A stretch of DNA of 38,009 bases from Candidatus Binatia bacterium (GTDB lineage: Bacteria > Desulfobacterota > Binatia > UBA9968): contig DASXUF010000149.1 in the NCBI GenBank assembly GCA_036504975.1, positions 1 through 38,009 of the forward strand. The letters are read 5' to 3'. A program made the position numbers and the translations under genes. Shown here piece after piece: positions 23,273-30,267 of the stretch. Numbering within the stretch: position 1 is the first letter of the stretch; every line of letters starts with the position of its first letter. The notes under the pieces are model-generated. The model searched no databases, had not been told where the DNA came from, and saw nothing but the letters and a program-made list of their open reading frames with translations.

Positions 23273-24727
23273 GTGGAAAACGATCCCCACGCCGTCAAGA
23301 CCGCGACCGACCTTCGGGCCTTTATCGAGCAGAGTAGGCGTGCCGGAGAGCTCAAAGAAATTAAAGGCGCAGAGTGGGATTTGGAGATCGGCGCGCTGAC
23401 GGAAATCTTCGCCGGCGCCGACGCGTCGCCGGCATTGCTCTTCGATGAGATCCCCGGCTACCCGCGCGGATTCCGCGTCCTCAGCAACATCTGCCATGCG
23501 ACTTCGAGACACCCTTTGGCTCTGGGCATGGCACCGGAAATCCGCGGCGTGGAATTGGTCAAGGAGGTCAAGCGCCGGCTGGCGGAGTTCACGCCGATTG
23601 CGCCGAAGTTCGTAAACGACGCGCCCGCCTTGGAGAACGTGGCACGCGGCGCCGACGTAAATATTCTCAAATTTCCCGCGCCGCGCTGGCACGCCCAAGA
23701 CGGCGGGCGCTACATCGGCACGTTCGACGCGGTGATCTGCCAGGACCCGGATACGGGCTACGTAAACATCGGCACCTACCGCGTTCAGGTTCACGACGAG
23801 AAGACCGCCGGACTTTTCATCATTCCGGGAAAACACGGGCGCCTCATCGCCGAAAAATATTGGCGCCGGGGCATGCCTTGCCCTTTTCTCGTCGCCTGCG
23901 GCGTGCCGCCATCGATGATCGCCGCCAGCGCCGTCGGCATTCCCTGGGGGATGAGCGAGTATGAATTCCTCGGCGGCCTGCTGGGAACGCCCGTTACGGT
24001 CGTGAAGTCGGAGCTTTACGGATTGCCGATGCCCGCCTATGCCGAGATCGTGCTCGAAGGGTCGGCGCCGCCGCCTGAAACATCTGCGCGCCTCGAAGGT
24101 CCATTCGGCGAATGGCCAGGATATTACGCGTCGGGGGCGATCGCGGGACCGATCGTGAACGTCCAGGCGATCTATCACCGAAACGATCCGATTATTACCG
24201 GAGATCCGCCGCTGAAAACGTATCTCAACAGCGACCTTTACATGTACATTCGCGCCGCCAACATCTGGTCGTCGATGGACCGCGCCGGAATTCCCGACGT
24301 TCAGGGAATCTGGTTTCCGCGCCAGGGTCGGTTCGTGGTCGCGGTCGCGGTCAGGCAACGCTACTCCGGTCACGCGAAACAGGCCGGCCACGCCGTCCTG
24401 GCGACGAGGGACGGCGGGCGCGACGTCAGAATGGTGATCGTCGTCGACGACGACATCGATATCACCAACGTCAACGAGCTGCTGTGGGCGGTCGCGTCCC
24501 GCTGGGACCCCAAGACGCAATCCGAAATTGTCGACGTGCCGGCCAGCGTGCTCAATCCGACGCTGTCGCCGGAGGCCAAGGCGAAAAACGATCTGGTCGG
24601 CTCGTGCATCATCATCGACGCCTGCCGGCCGTTCCATTGGATCGAGGATTTTCCCGCCCCGAGCGCCATCAGCCCCGAATACAAAGCGGAGATGCTGAAA
24701 CGATGGGGGCGGTCGTTCGAGAAGTGA
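23273..24727 (+). CDS. UbiD-family prenylated-FMN-dependent (de)carboxylase, no. 3
   Basis: This 484-residue UbiD-family enzyme has Arg170 in NIGTYRVQVHD and Glu275/Glu280 in EGPFGEWPGYY, the catalytic triad. It shares the GAEWDLEIGALTEIFAG opening and long stretches with UbiD no. 2. The start is GTG at 23273 with GAGGAA seven bases upstream. It is second in the eight-gene operon, 11 bases before HDO no. 3. Given the CoA synthetase and feruloyl-CoA hydratase/lyase-like genes downstream, decarboxylation of a hydroxybenzoate or cinnamate derivative is a reasonable guess, but the sequence does not set the substrate. UbiD enzymes usually form dimers or hexamers in the cytosol. Confidence 0.92.
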   Translation: MENDPHAVKTATDLRAFIEQSRRAGELKEIKGAEWDLEIGALTEIFAGADASPALLFDEIPGYPRGFRVLSNICHATSRHPLALGMAPEIRGVELVKEVKRRLAEFTPIAPKFVNDAPALENVARGADVNILKFPAPRWHAQDGGRYIGTFDAVICQDPDTGYVNIGTYRVQVHDEKTAGLFIIPGKHGRLIAEKYWRRGMPCPFLVACGVPPSMIAASAVGIPWGMSEYEFLGGLLGTPVTVVKSELYGLPMPAYAEIVLEGSAPPPETSARLEGPFGEWPGYYASGAIAGPIVNVQAIYHRNDPIITGDPPLKTYLNSDLYMYIRAANIWSSMDRAGIPDVQGIWFPRQGRFVVAVAVRQRYSGHAKQAGHAVLATRDGGRDVRMVIVVDDDIDITNVNELLWAVASRWDPKTQSEIVDVPASVLNPTLSPEAKAKNDLVGSCIIIDACRPFHWIEDFPAPSAISPEYKAEMLKRWGRSFEK

Positions 24728-24738
24728 AAGGAAATGCA

Positions 24739-25461
24739 ATGATCACCAAAGAAGACGTCTTTAAGACCATCGCGGGCGCGTGGTGGGAGAGGTCGCCCAA
24801 GATCGTGGAGTTCGTCAATCATCATTTGAGCGTCGAAGGCGCGAGAATCTTCACGCGCGAGCACACCTACTTCGCCGCCCACTTCCCCCGCTGGTTCGGC
24901 AACGTGATCGCGAATTGCCCTCACCTCGAGCCGCGCTCCTATATGATCGGCAACATTTACGTCGAGGAGGTGGACGATCCGACGATCCACGACACGCACC
25001 ACGGCAGCATGGTCACTTTCGGCGAAGGGCTGGGCCTCTCGCGCGAAGAGGTCCTCAACCACGTTCCCAGCATACCCATGCGGCTCGGCGTCCATTACTG
25101 GGACAACTTGAGCCGCACGCGGCCGTGGCTCGAAGGGTTCGCCGCCATCGGCGCGCTCGAATTGACCAACCACGGTGAGTTGGCCGCGCGCTACGGAGAG
25201 AAGCCTCTCAACTCGCGGAAAAAATGGGCGCCGCTGAGATTGGAATCCAAGTATCTGGTCCACTGGGAGGCGGCCGACGCGGCGGACCCCGACGAGGGCG
25301 GGCACGCCGACGAGACGATCCGCATCCTAGTCAAATACGCCGAGACCGATGAACAAGCGCGCGCGGCGCTCAGCGTCGTATCCGAAAGCATCAACACTTT
25401 TCGTTACATCTATGACGACATCGCCGAGCGCGCCATCGCAGCGTCGAAAAAGTCCCGGTAA
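24739..25461 (+). CDS. Heme-oxygenase-like diiron-oxidase-fold protein, HDO no. 3
   Basis: This 240-residue all-helical protein is related to HDO no. 2; both share HFPRW, then NIYVEEV/NLYEEEI, and P-x-WLEGxAA. Candidate ligands are Glu76/77, His84 or 87/88 (DPTIHDTHHGS), Glu132, His175, and Asp180 to His189 in HWEAADAADPDEGGH. The last motif has a four-residue insertion relative to HxxxDxxH, so metal geometry may differ or the second histidine may be reached from a longer loop. A longer upstream frame exists, but AAAGGAAA six to seven bases before the ATG at 24739 decides this start. It directly follows UbiD no. 3 and precedes the propeller gene by 14 bases. Function unknown; oxidase or oxygenase inferred from fold. 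Confidence 0.75.
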   Translation: MITKEDVFKTIAGAWWERSPKIVEFVNHHLSVEGARIFTREHTYFAAHFPRWFGNVIANCPHLEPRSYMIGNIYVEEVDDPTIHDTHHGSMVTFGEGLGLSREEVLNHVPSIPMRLGVHYWDNLSRTRPWLEGFAAIGALELTNHGELAARYGEKPLNSRKKWAPLRLESKYLVHWEAADAADPDEGGHADETIRILVKYAETDEQARAALSVVSESINTFRYIYDDIAERAIAASKKSR

Positions 25462-25475
25462 AAGGAGGAAAAGCC

Positions 25476-26540
25476 ATGGAGAGAATTTTTGTCGGCACGC
25501 TCGACGGTATCTTCAGAGTTGCGCGTAACGGCGGCTGGAAAATCGAGGGCAAGGATCTGGTGGGCGCCGAGGTCAACTGTCTCGGAGTCCGGCCGAACCG
25601 GCGCGAGATGGTCTACGCCGGAGTTCGTGGCGGCGGCCTCTACCGCAGCGACGACGCCGGGAAGCGCTGGCAGAGACTCGGAGAAGGCGTGGTCTCGGAC
25701 AAGGTTCGCGCCCTGGCGCTCGATCCCTCGAACCCTAAGGTCCTCTACGTCGGCACGGAGCCGGCCGCGCTTTGGAAGAGCGAAGATGAAGGAAAGAGCT
25801 GGAAAGAGCTTGGGGGCGTGCGGAAGCTCGCCGACGAGCGCAAGTGGACCTATCCGGTGCCGTCGATCCAGCCGCATCTTCGCAGCATCGCCGTCGATCC
25901 GAAAAATTCCAACAAGCTCTGTCTCGCCGGCCAGGTGGGCGGGGTTCTTCTGAGCGACGACGGCGGAGAATCGTGGCGGGACGTGCGCTATCCGATCGAC
26001 ATGGACGTTCATTCCGTCACTTTCGATCCTTCCGACCCGAAGGTCATTTACGCCGCGACCGGCGGCGGAGAAAATTTTCCCGACCCGACGCCGCCGCCGA
26101 AAGGACGGCCGCTCTATCGCTCGCCCGACGGCGGCAACTCCTGGGAATCGATCACGGACTCGCTCAAGCGGACCTATTCGGTTCCGGTTCGAGTTCACCC
26201 CAAAGATTCGAAGACGCTCTACATCGGCGTGGCCGAGGAGCCGCCGCCGTTCTGGCTCAAGCGGCCGACCAAGGCCAACGGCGCCTTGATGCGAAGCACC
26301 AATCGCGGCGCAAGCTGGGAACAACTCGAGCGCGGCCTGCCGAGCCCGTTCGAAAGCATGGTGGAGTGCATCGAGTTCGCTCCGGAAGAGCCCGATCACG
26401 TCTTTATCGGGACCGGCGGGGAAGGCGCGCGCTTCATCAAGCTGGAAGAAGGGGAAATTTTTCACAGCTCAGACAGAGGCGATCATTGGGAGAAGATCCC
26501 GCTCCGCTTTCCGATCGTTTACGCATTGGCCGTGCAATAA
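25476..26540 (+). CDS. Asp-box (BNR) beta-propeller protein
   Basis: This 354-residue protein consists of six clear Asp-box repeats of the form SxDxGxxW: RSDDAGKRW, KSEDEGKSW, LSDDGGESW, RSPDGGNSW, RSTNRGASW and HSSDRGDHW. Each is followed by strands such as ALDPSNPKVLYVGT. This is the sialidase/VPS10-type propeller. No signal peptide, so unless exported otherwise it is cytosolic, which is unusual for this class. It lacks the arginine triad context of true sialidases as far as I can see, so a lactonase-like, isomerase or scaffold role is as likely as glycosidase. A strong AAAAGGAGG precedes the ATG. It is fourth in the operon, between HDO no. 3 and the SDR. Confidence 0.82.
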   Translation: MERIFVGTLDGIFRVARNGGWKIEGKDLVGAEVNCLGVRPNRREMVYAGVRGGGLYRSDDAGKRWQRLGEGVVSDKVRALALDPSNPKVLYVGTEPAALWKSEDEGKSWKELGGVRKLADERKWTYPVPSIQPHLRSIAVDPKNSNKLCLAGQVGGVLLSDDGGESWRDVRYPIDMDVHSVTFDPSDPKVIYAATGGGENFPDPTPPPKGRPLYRSPDGGNSWESITDSLKRTYSVPVRVHPKDSKTLYIGVAEEPPPFWLKRPTKANGALMRSTNRGASWEQLERGLPSPFESMVECIEFAPEEPDHVFIGTGGEGARFIKLEEGEIFHSSDRGDHWEKIPLRFPIVYALAVQ

Positions 26541-26563
26541 GGCGGCGGTTCCGTCCTTTGCCC

Positions 26564-27301
26564 ATGGACAACAACCCCGTTATCCTCGTTACCGGCGGCG
26601 ATTCCGGAATCGGCCTTGCCATCTGCCGGCGTTTTGCCCGTTCCGGATACAATGTCGTCATGAGCGCGAAGAACGCGGGCAAGGGAAAGAAGGTCGCCGA
26701 AGCTATCAGCCGCGACGGCGCCGTTTACGTGAAAGCGGATGTGAGGAAGGAGAAAGCGGTCCGAGAGCTGATTCGCCGAACGATCGCCGCGTGGGGAAGA
26801 CTCGATGTCCTTTGCAACAACGCCGGGGTTCAAAAGCTCGCGCCGCTTGAAAGCGCATCCTCGAAGCTGTGGGATGAAGTCATGTCGGTGAACGCGCGCG
26901 GGCCGTTTCTCTGCAGCAAGTACGCTCTGCCCTATTTGCAAAAGGCGCGCGGCTGCATCATCAATGTCGCTTCGATCGGCGGCTTGGCCGGATACGCCGG
27001 CGGCGCGGCTTACTGCGCATCAAAAGCATCAACAATCATGATGACCAAGGTGTTGGCCCTGGAGACGGCTTCGCGGCAGGTGCGCGTGAACTGCATCTGT
27101 CCGGGAGCGACGAAGACTTCGATGATCCCGCCGCAAAAGCTCAAAAGCCTGCCGAAACAGATTCCTCTCGGCAGAGTCGGCGAGCCCGAAGACGTGGCCG
27201 AGATGGCATTCTTTCTCGCTTCTCCGAGCGCCCGGCAGATTACCGGCGGCGTCTTCGTCGTGGACGGCGGAATCACCGCCGGGAGGGCGCGGCTCGCCTG
27301 A
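26564..27301 (+). CDS. Short-chain dehydrogenase/reductase (SDR)
   Basis: This 245-residue classical SDR has the cofactor motif TGGDSGIG at about 10-17, NNAG near 88-91, catalytic Ser in NVASIGG, and the YCASK (YxxxK) pair. CPGATKTSM and the C-terminal DGG(I)TAG end are standard. It oxidises or reduces an alcohol/carbonyl group with NAD(P)H. In this operon the substrate could be a 3-hydroxyacyl-CoA, an aromatic alcohol or a dihydrodiol. The ATG at 26564 is chosen because the SDR fold begins there; the frame upstream overlaps the propeller gene out of phase. No clear ribosome binding site. Its stop (TGA) overlaps the next ATG by one base, so translation is coupled. Confidence 0.9.
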   Translation: MDNNPVILVTGGDSGIGLAICRRFARSGYNVVMSAKNAGKGKKVAEAISRDGAVYVKADVRKEKAVRELIRRTIAAWGRLDVLCNNAGVQKLAPLESASSKLWDEVMSVNARGPFLCSKYALPYLQKARGCIINVASIGGLAGYAGGAAYCASKASTIMMTKVLALETASRQVRVNCICPGATKTSMIPPQKLKSLPKQIPLGRVGEPEDVAEMAFFLASPSARQITGGVFVVDGGITAGRARLA

Positions 27302-29439
27302 TGAAGAAGCGTGGCATCGACGCTTTCCTGGAGGCGCGCAAGCTCGCCGTGGTCGGCGCCTCGGAGAACAATTTATTCTCGGTTTCGCTTTTGCGGAACC
27401 TCGCGGCCTTCGGCTTTCCCGACGGCGATCTTTACTTGATCAATCCCAGACGGAAGGAAGTTCTCGGCCGGACCTGCCGCCCAAGTCTTTCCGCCGTTCC
27501 GGCGCCGATCGATCTGGCGGTGCTGCTCGTCGCGCGCGAGCGCGTGCCGGAGGCTTTGCGAAGCTGTGTCGAGAAGAAAATTCCCGCCGCGCTGGTCGTC
27601 GCTTCGGGATTCGCCGAGAGAGACGCAAGAGGAAAAGAGCTTCAGGAAGAGACTCGGCGGCTTGGCGCCGCTATCGAGATCATGGGGCCGAACAGCATGG
27701 GCTTTGTCTCGCCAGCAAAGAATCTGATGCCGTGGTGCAGCCCATTGCCGGACAATCTTCGGCAAGGAAACGTGACGGCGATTTTCCACAGCAGCGGCAT
27801 GCTGAATCTCTTTCTGCACCAGTGCGCCGAGCGCGGTGTAGGAATCCGGCACGGGTGGGCGCCGGGAAACGAGATTACGATCGGCATGCTGGATTGTCTG
27901 CGCGCTGCGGTCGAGGACGAAGACACGCGTGTGATCGCCCTCGTTCTCGAGTATCTCGGAGATCGAAAAGAGTTTGCTCGACTATTAGATCGCGCGCTCG
28001 AATGCCGCAAGCCCGTCGTCGTTCTAAGGCTCGGCAGATCTTCCAAAACCGTGCGGGCTGTTCAGGCCCATACCGGAAGGCTCGGCACGCCGAGCAGGGC
28101 CTGGGCCGCGTTCGCGCGGCAAAAAGGGGCGATCTTAGTCGAGACGCTGGATGAGTTGATCGAGAACTGCGTATTCTTATCCGAGTTTGCCGGAAAATCC
28201 GCCGCGATCGAAGTGGGAGGACTCGGCCTGATCACGATCTCCGGCGGCGACTGCAGCCTGCTCACCGACTTGTGCGAACGGATCGGCTTGGATCTACCCG
28301 AGCCTTCTCAAAAAACTCAGGCGGCGATTTCCGCGGCGATGGAAAAACCTCTTACGCTCGCCAATCCTTTGGACGTGGAGGATCTCTGGAGCGCGCAGCC
28401 GGAGTCCTTTAAAGAGGCCGTGAGGCGCTTTGCCGAAGATCCGGCGTTCGGGATCGTGGCCTGTCGTTTGAATTTGCCGAAAACGCCCGGCCCGTCGTTC
28501 ATCGAAATGTATGAAGGCGCCGCCGCGGCGATCCGGTCGGCGGGCAAGATGGCTATTTTTCTTACGCGCGCCAGCGAGCAGTTGAACGAAGAGTGGTTCA
28601 AGTTGTTCTCGCGGCTGTCCGCGCCCTTTTTGCTTGAGTACGGGAAAAGCCTCGGCGTGATTAAGAACTATTTGAACTACGTGGATCGGCTTCGGCCGGC
28701 CAGGGCTTTGCTTCGACCGAAGTCTCCATCGGAGACCCCGGCGCTGAAAATGGATTTTTTGCGCTTACGCCGGGAAGGCAACAAAGTTTTGCCGCATGCT
28801 CAGGCGAAAGCTCTGTTTAAGGCGTATGGAATCCGCTTCGCGCCGGACGGCATCGCGCGCTCCGAGCAGCAAGCGATCGAGGTCGCATCGGGCATCGGAT
28901 ACCCCGTGGCGTTGAAAATCCTATCGCCCGATTTGCCGCACAAGACAGAGTCGGGCGCCGTCGCGCTCGGGATCGGGTCTCCGGAAGAGCTGTCCGGCGC
29001 CTACCGTAAACTTCACGGGTCAATGCAACGGATGAACGTGGAGATCGAGGGTGTATGGGTCCAATCGATGGTCCCGGGCGGAACGGAAGTTGTGGCGGGA
29101 ATCTTTCAAGACCCGCTTCTCGGTCCCGCCGTCCTCGTCGGCCTTGGGGGCATTTACACCGAAATCCTCAACGATACCAGCATTCGGATTCCACCCCTTT
29201 CGCATGAAGAAGCCGAAGCGATGGTCCGAGAACTGAAAGGCAACGCCATTTTGATGGGCGCGCGCGGGCGGCCCGCGTGCGACGTCTCCGCCCTGGCGGA
29301 CATTCTCGTCGCCTTGGGCATGGCCGCGCTGGATTTTGAAGACCTCTTGGCCGCGGTCGATCTCAATCCCGTTATGGTCCTGACGGCGGGCCGAGGAGCC
29401 GTCGCGGTGGACGTTCTCGCCACGCTGAAAAACCAATAG
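27301..29439 (+). CDS. NDP-forming acyl-CoA synthetase (acetyl-CoA synthetase ADP-forming family)
   Basis: This 712-residue protein fuses the alpha and beta parts of the NDP-forming acyl-CoA synthetase superfamily. The CoA-binding domain spans about 1-135 (VVGASENN, MGPNSMG at 128-134). The phosphohistidine domain carries His257 in VQAHTGRLGT. A CoA-ligase domain spans about 300-450 and an ATP-grasp domain about 490-710 (KILSPDLPHKTESGAVALG, LGGIYTEILND). It activates a carboxylic acid to its CoA thioester using ATP or GTP. To my recollection some feruloyl-CoA synthetases belong to this superfamily, and the next gene is feruloyl-CoA hydratase/lyase-like, so hydroxycinnamate activation is a good hypothesis. 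Acetate or other short acids remain possible. Confidence 0.9.
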   Translation: MKKRGIDAFLEARKLAVVGASENNLFSVSLLRNLAAFGFPDGDLYLINPRRKEVLGRTCRPSLSAVPAPIDLAVLLVARERVPEALRSCVEKKIPAALVVASGFAERDARGKELQEETRRLGAAIEIMGPNSMGFVSPAKNLMPWCSPLPDNLRQGNVTAIFHSSGMLNLFLHQCAERGVGIRHGWAPGNEITIGMLDCLRAAVEDEDTRVIALVLEYLGDRKEFARLLDRALECRKPVVVLRLGRSSKTVRAVQAHTGRLGTPSRAWAAFARQKGAILVETLDELIENCVFLSEFAGKSAAIEVGGLGLITISGGDCSLLTDLCERIGLDLPEPSQKTQAAISAAMEKPLTLANPLDVEDLWSAQPESFKEAVRRFAEDPAFGIVACRLNLPKTPGPSFIEMYEGAAAAIRSAGKMAIFLTRASEQLNEEWFKLFSRLSAPFLLEYGKSLGVIKNYLNYVDRLRPARALLRPKSPSETPALKMDFLRLRREGNKVLPHAQAKALFKAYGIRFAPDGIARSEQQAIEVASGIGYPVALKILSPDLPHKTESGAVALGIGSPEELSGAYRKLHGSMQRMNVEIEGVWVQSMVPGGTEVVAGIFQDPLLGPAVLVGLGGIYTEILNDTSIRIPPLSHEEAEAMVRELKGNAILMGARGRPACDVSALADILVALGMAALDFEDLLAAVDLNPVMVLTAGRGAVAVDVLATLKNQ

Positions 29440-29449
29440 GAGGATAGGA

Positions 29450-30262
29450 ATGGATTATAAAACGATCGAAGTGAAGCGGGACGGCGGCATCACCTGGCTG
29501 ACGTTCAATCGTCCGGAGAAGAAGAACGCCATGAACCCCGCCCTGCACCGGGAAATGCACAACGCGCTGGCCGAGCTGGACCAGGACGCGGACACGCGCG
29601 TCCTCATCATTACCGGCAAGGGAGACAGTTTCTGCGCCGGGGAAGATTTGAAGGAATACTTTTACGAACTCAAGGACAATCCCCGCGAAACCGAGCGCAT
29701 AAGGAAGATCTCCTATGAGTGGCGCGGCAGGATGCTGAAGCTTTTTTCCAAGCCGACCATCGCTTCGGTCAACGGCTGGTGTTTCGGCGGCGCCTTCGCC
29801 GTCGTCGCCAATTGCGATCTTGCCATCGCCGCCGACGATGCAAAGTTCGGCCTTTCGGAAATCAATTTTGGACATTTTCCCGGAGGGCTCGTGCCCCGGG
29901 CCATCATGGATCTTCTCCGCTGGCGCGAGGTAATGTACTATTCTCTGACCGGCGAGCCTTTCGACGGCCGGCGGGCGGCCGAGATCGGCCTCGTCAATTT
30001 CGCGCTGCCGAAGGCGAAACTCGAAGAGCAAACGCTCGCCCTAGCGGCGAAACTAATCGAAAAAGACCCGCTGGCCTTGAGAGAGACCAAAGAGGTCTTG
30101 CGTATCGGACGACAACTGAACGACGAGGAGACCTGGTACTGGGCCCAAGCGAAGAGCAACGAGGCGACCTACCTGCAAAAGGGCGGATGGCTCGACCGCG
30201 GCATCAAGCAATTCTCCGAAAAGAAATACCGGCCGGGCCTCGGCGCGGTCAAGAAGGAGTAA
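29450..30262 (+). CDS. Crotonase-family hydratase, p-hydroxycinnamoyl/feruloyl-CoA hydratase-lyase-like
   Basis: This 270-residue crotonase is closer to p-hydroxycinnamoyl-CoA hydratase/lyase (HCHL, Ech) than to ordinary enoyl-CoA hydratases, judged from memory of that family. Shared signatures are FNRPEKKNAMNP at 19-30, DLKEYF at 66-71, KPTIASVNGWCFGG at 101-114, CDLAIAADDAKFGLSEIN at 122-139, LTGEPFDGRRAAEIGLVN and the C-terminal GIKQF...RPGLGAVKK. Glu137 corresponds to the catalytic glutamate and Tyr70 to the active-site tyrosine. One difference is Glu65 where HCHL has Met in AGMDLKEYF. The reaction would be hydration and retro-aldol cleavage of hydroxycinnamoyl-CoA to a benzaldehyde plus acetyl-CoA. 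GGAG precedes the ATG by seven bases. Confidence 0.85.
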   Translation: MDYKTIEVKRDGGITWLTFNRPEKKNAMNPALHREMHNALAELDQDADTRVLIITGKGDSFCAGEDLKEYFYELKDNPRETERIRKISYEWRGRMLKLFSKPTIASVNGWCFGGAFAVVANCDLAIAADDAKFGLSEINFGHFPGGLVPRAIMDLLRWREVMYYSLTGEPFDGRRAAEIGLVNFALPKAKLEEQTLALAAKLIEKDPLALRETKEVLRIGRQLNDEETWYWAQAKSNEATYLQKGGWLDRGIKQFSEKKYRPGLGAVKKE

Positions 30263-30267
30263 CGGCG

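Noticed and set aside
23195-24739. A 514-codon open frame on the minus strand
   Set aside because: It lies fully antisense to UbiD no. 3, which has clear catalytic motifs. The antisense product has no recognisable domain.
10985-25461. Thiamine-pyrimidine salvage system (THI5-like binding proteins plus TenA)
   Set aside because: TenA-fold and NMT1/THI5-like proteins co-occur in such systems, but the HDO proteins here carry metal-ligand motifs (HxxxDxxH) and sit with UbiD genes, and no thi gene or thiamine riboswitch is seen.
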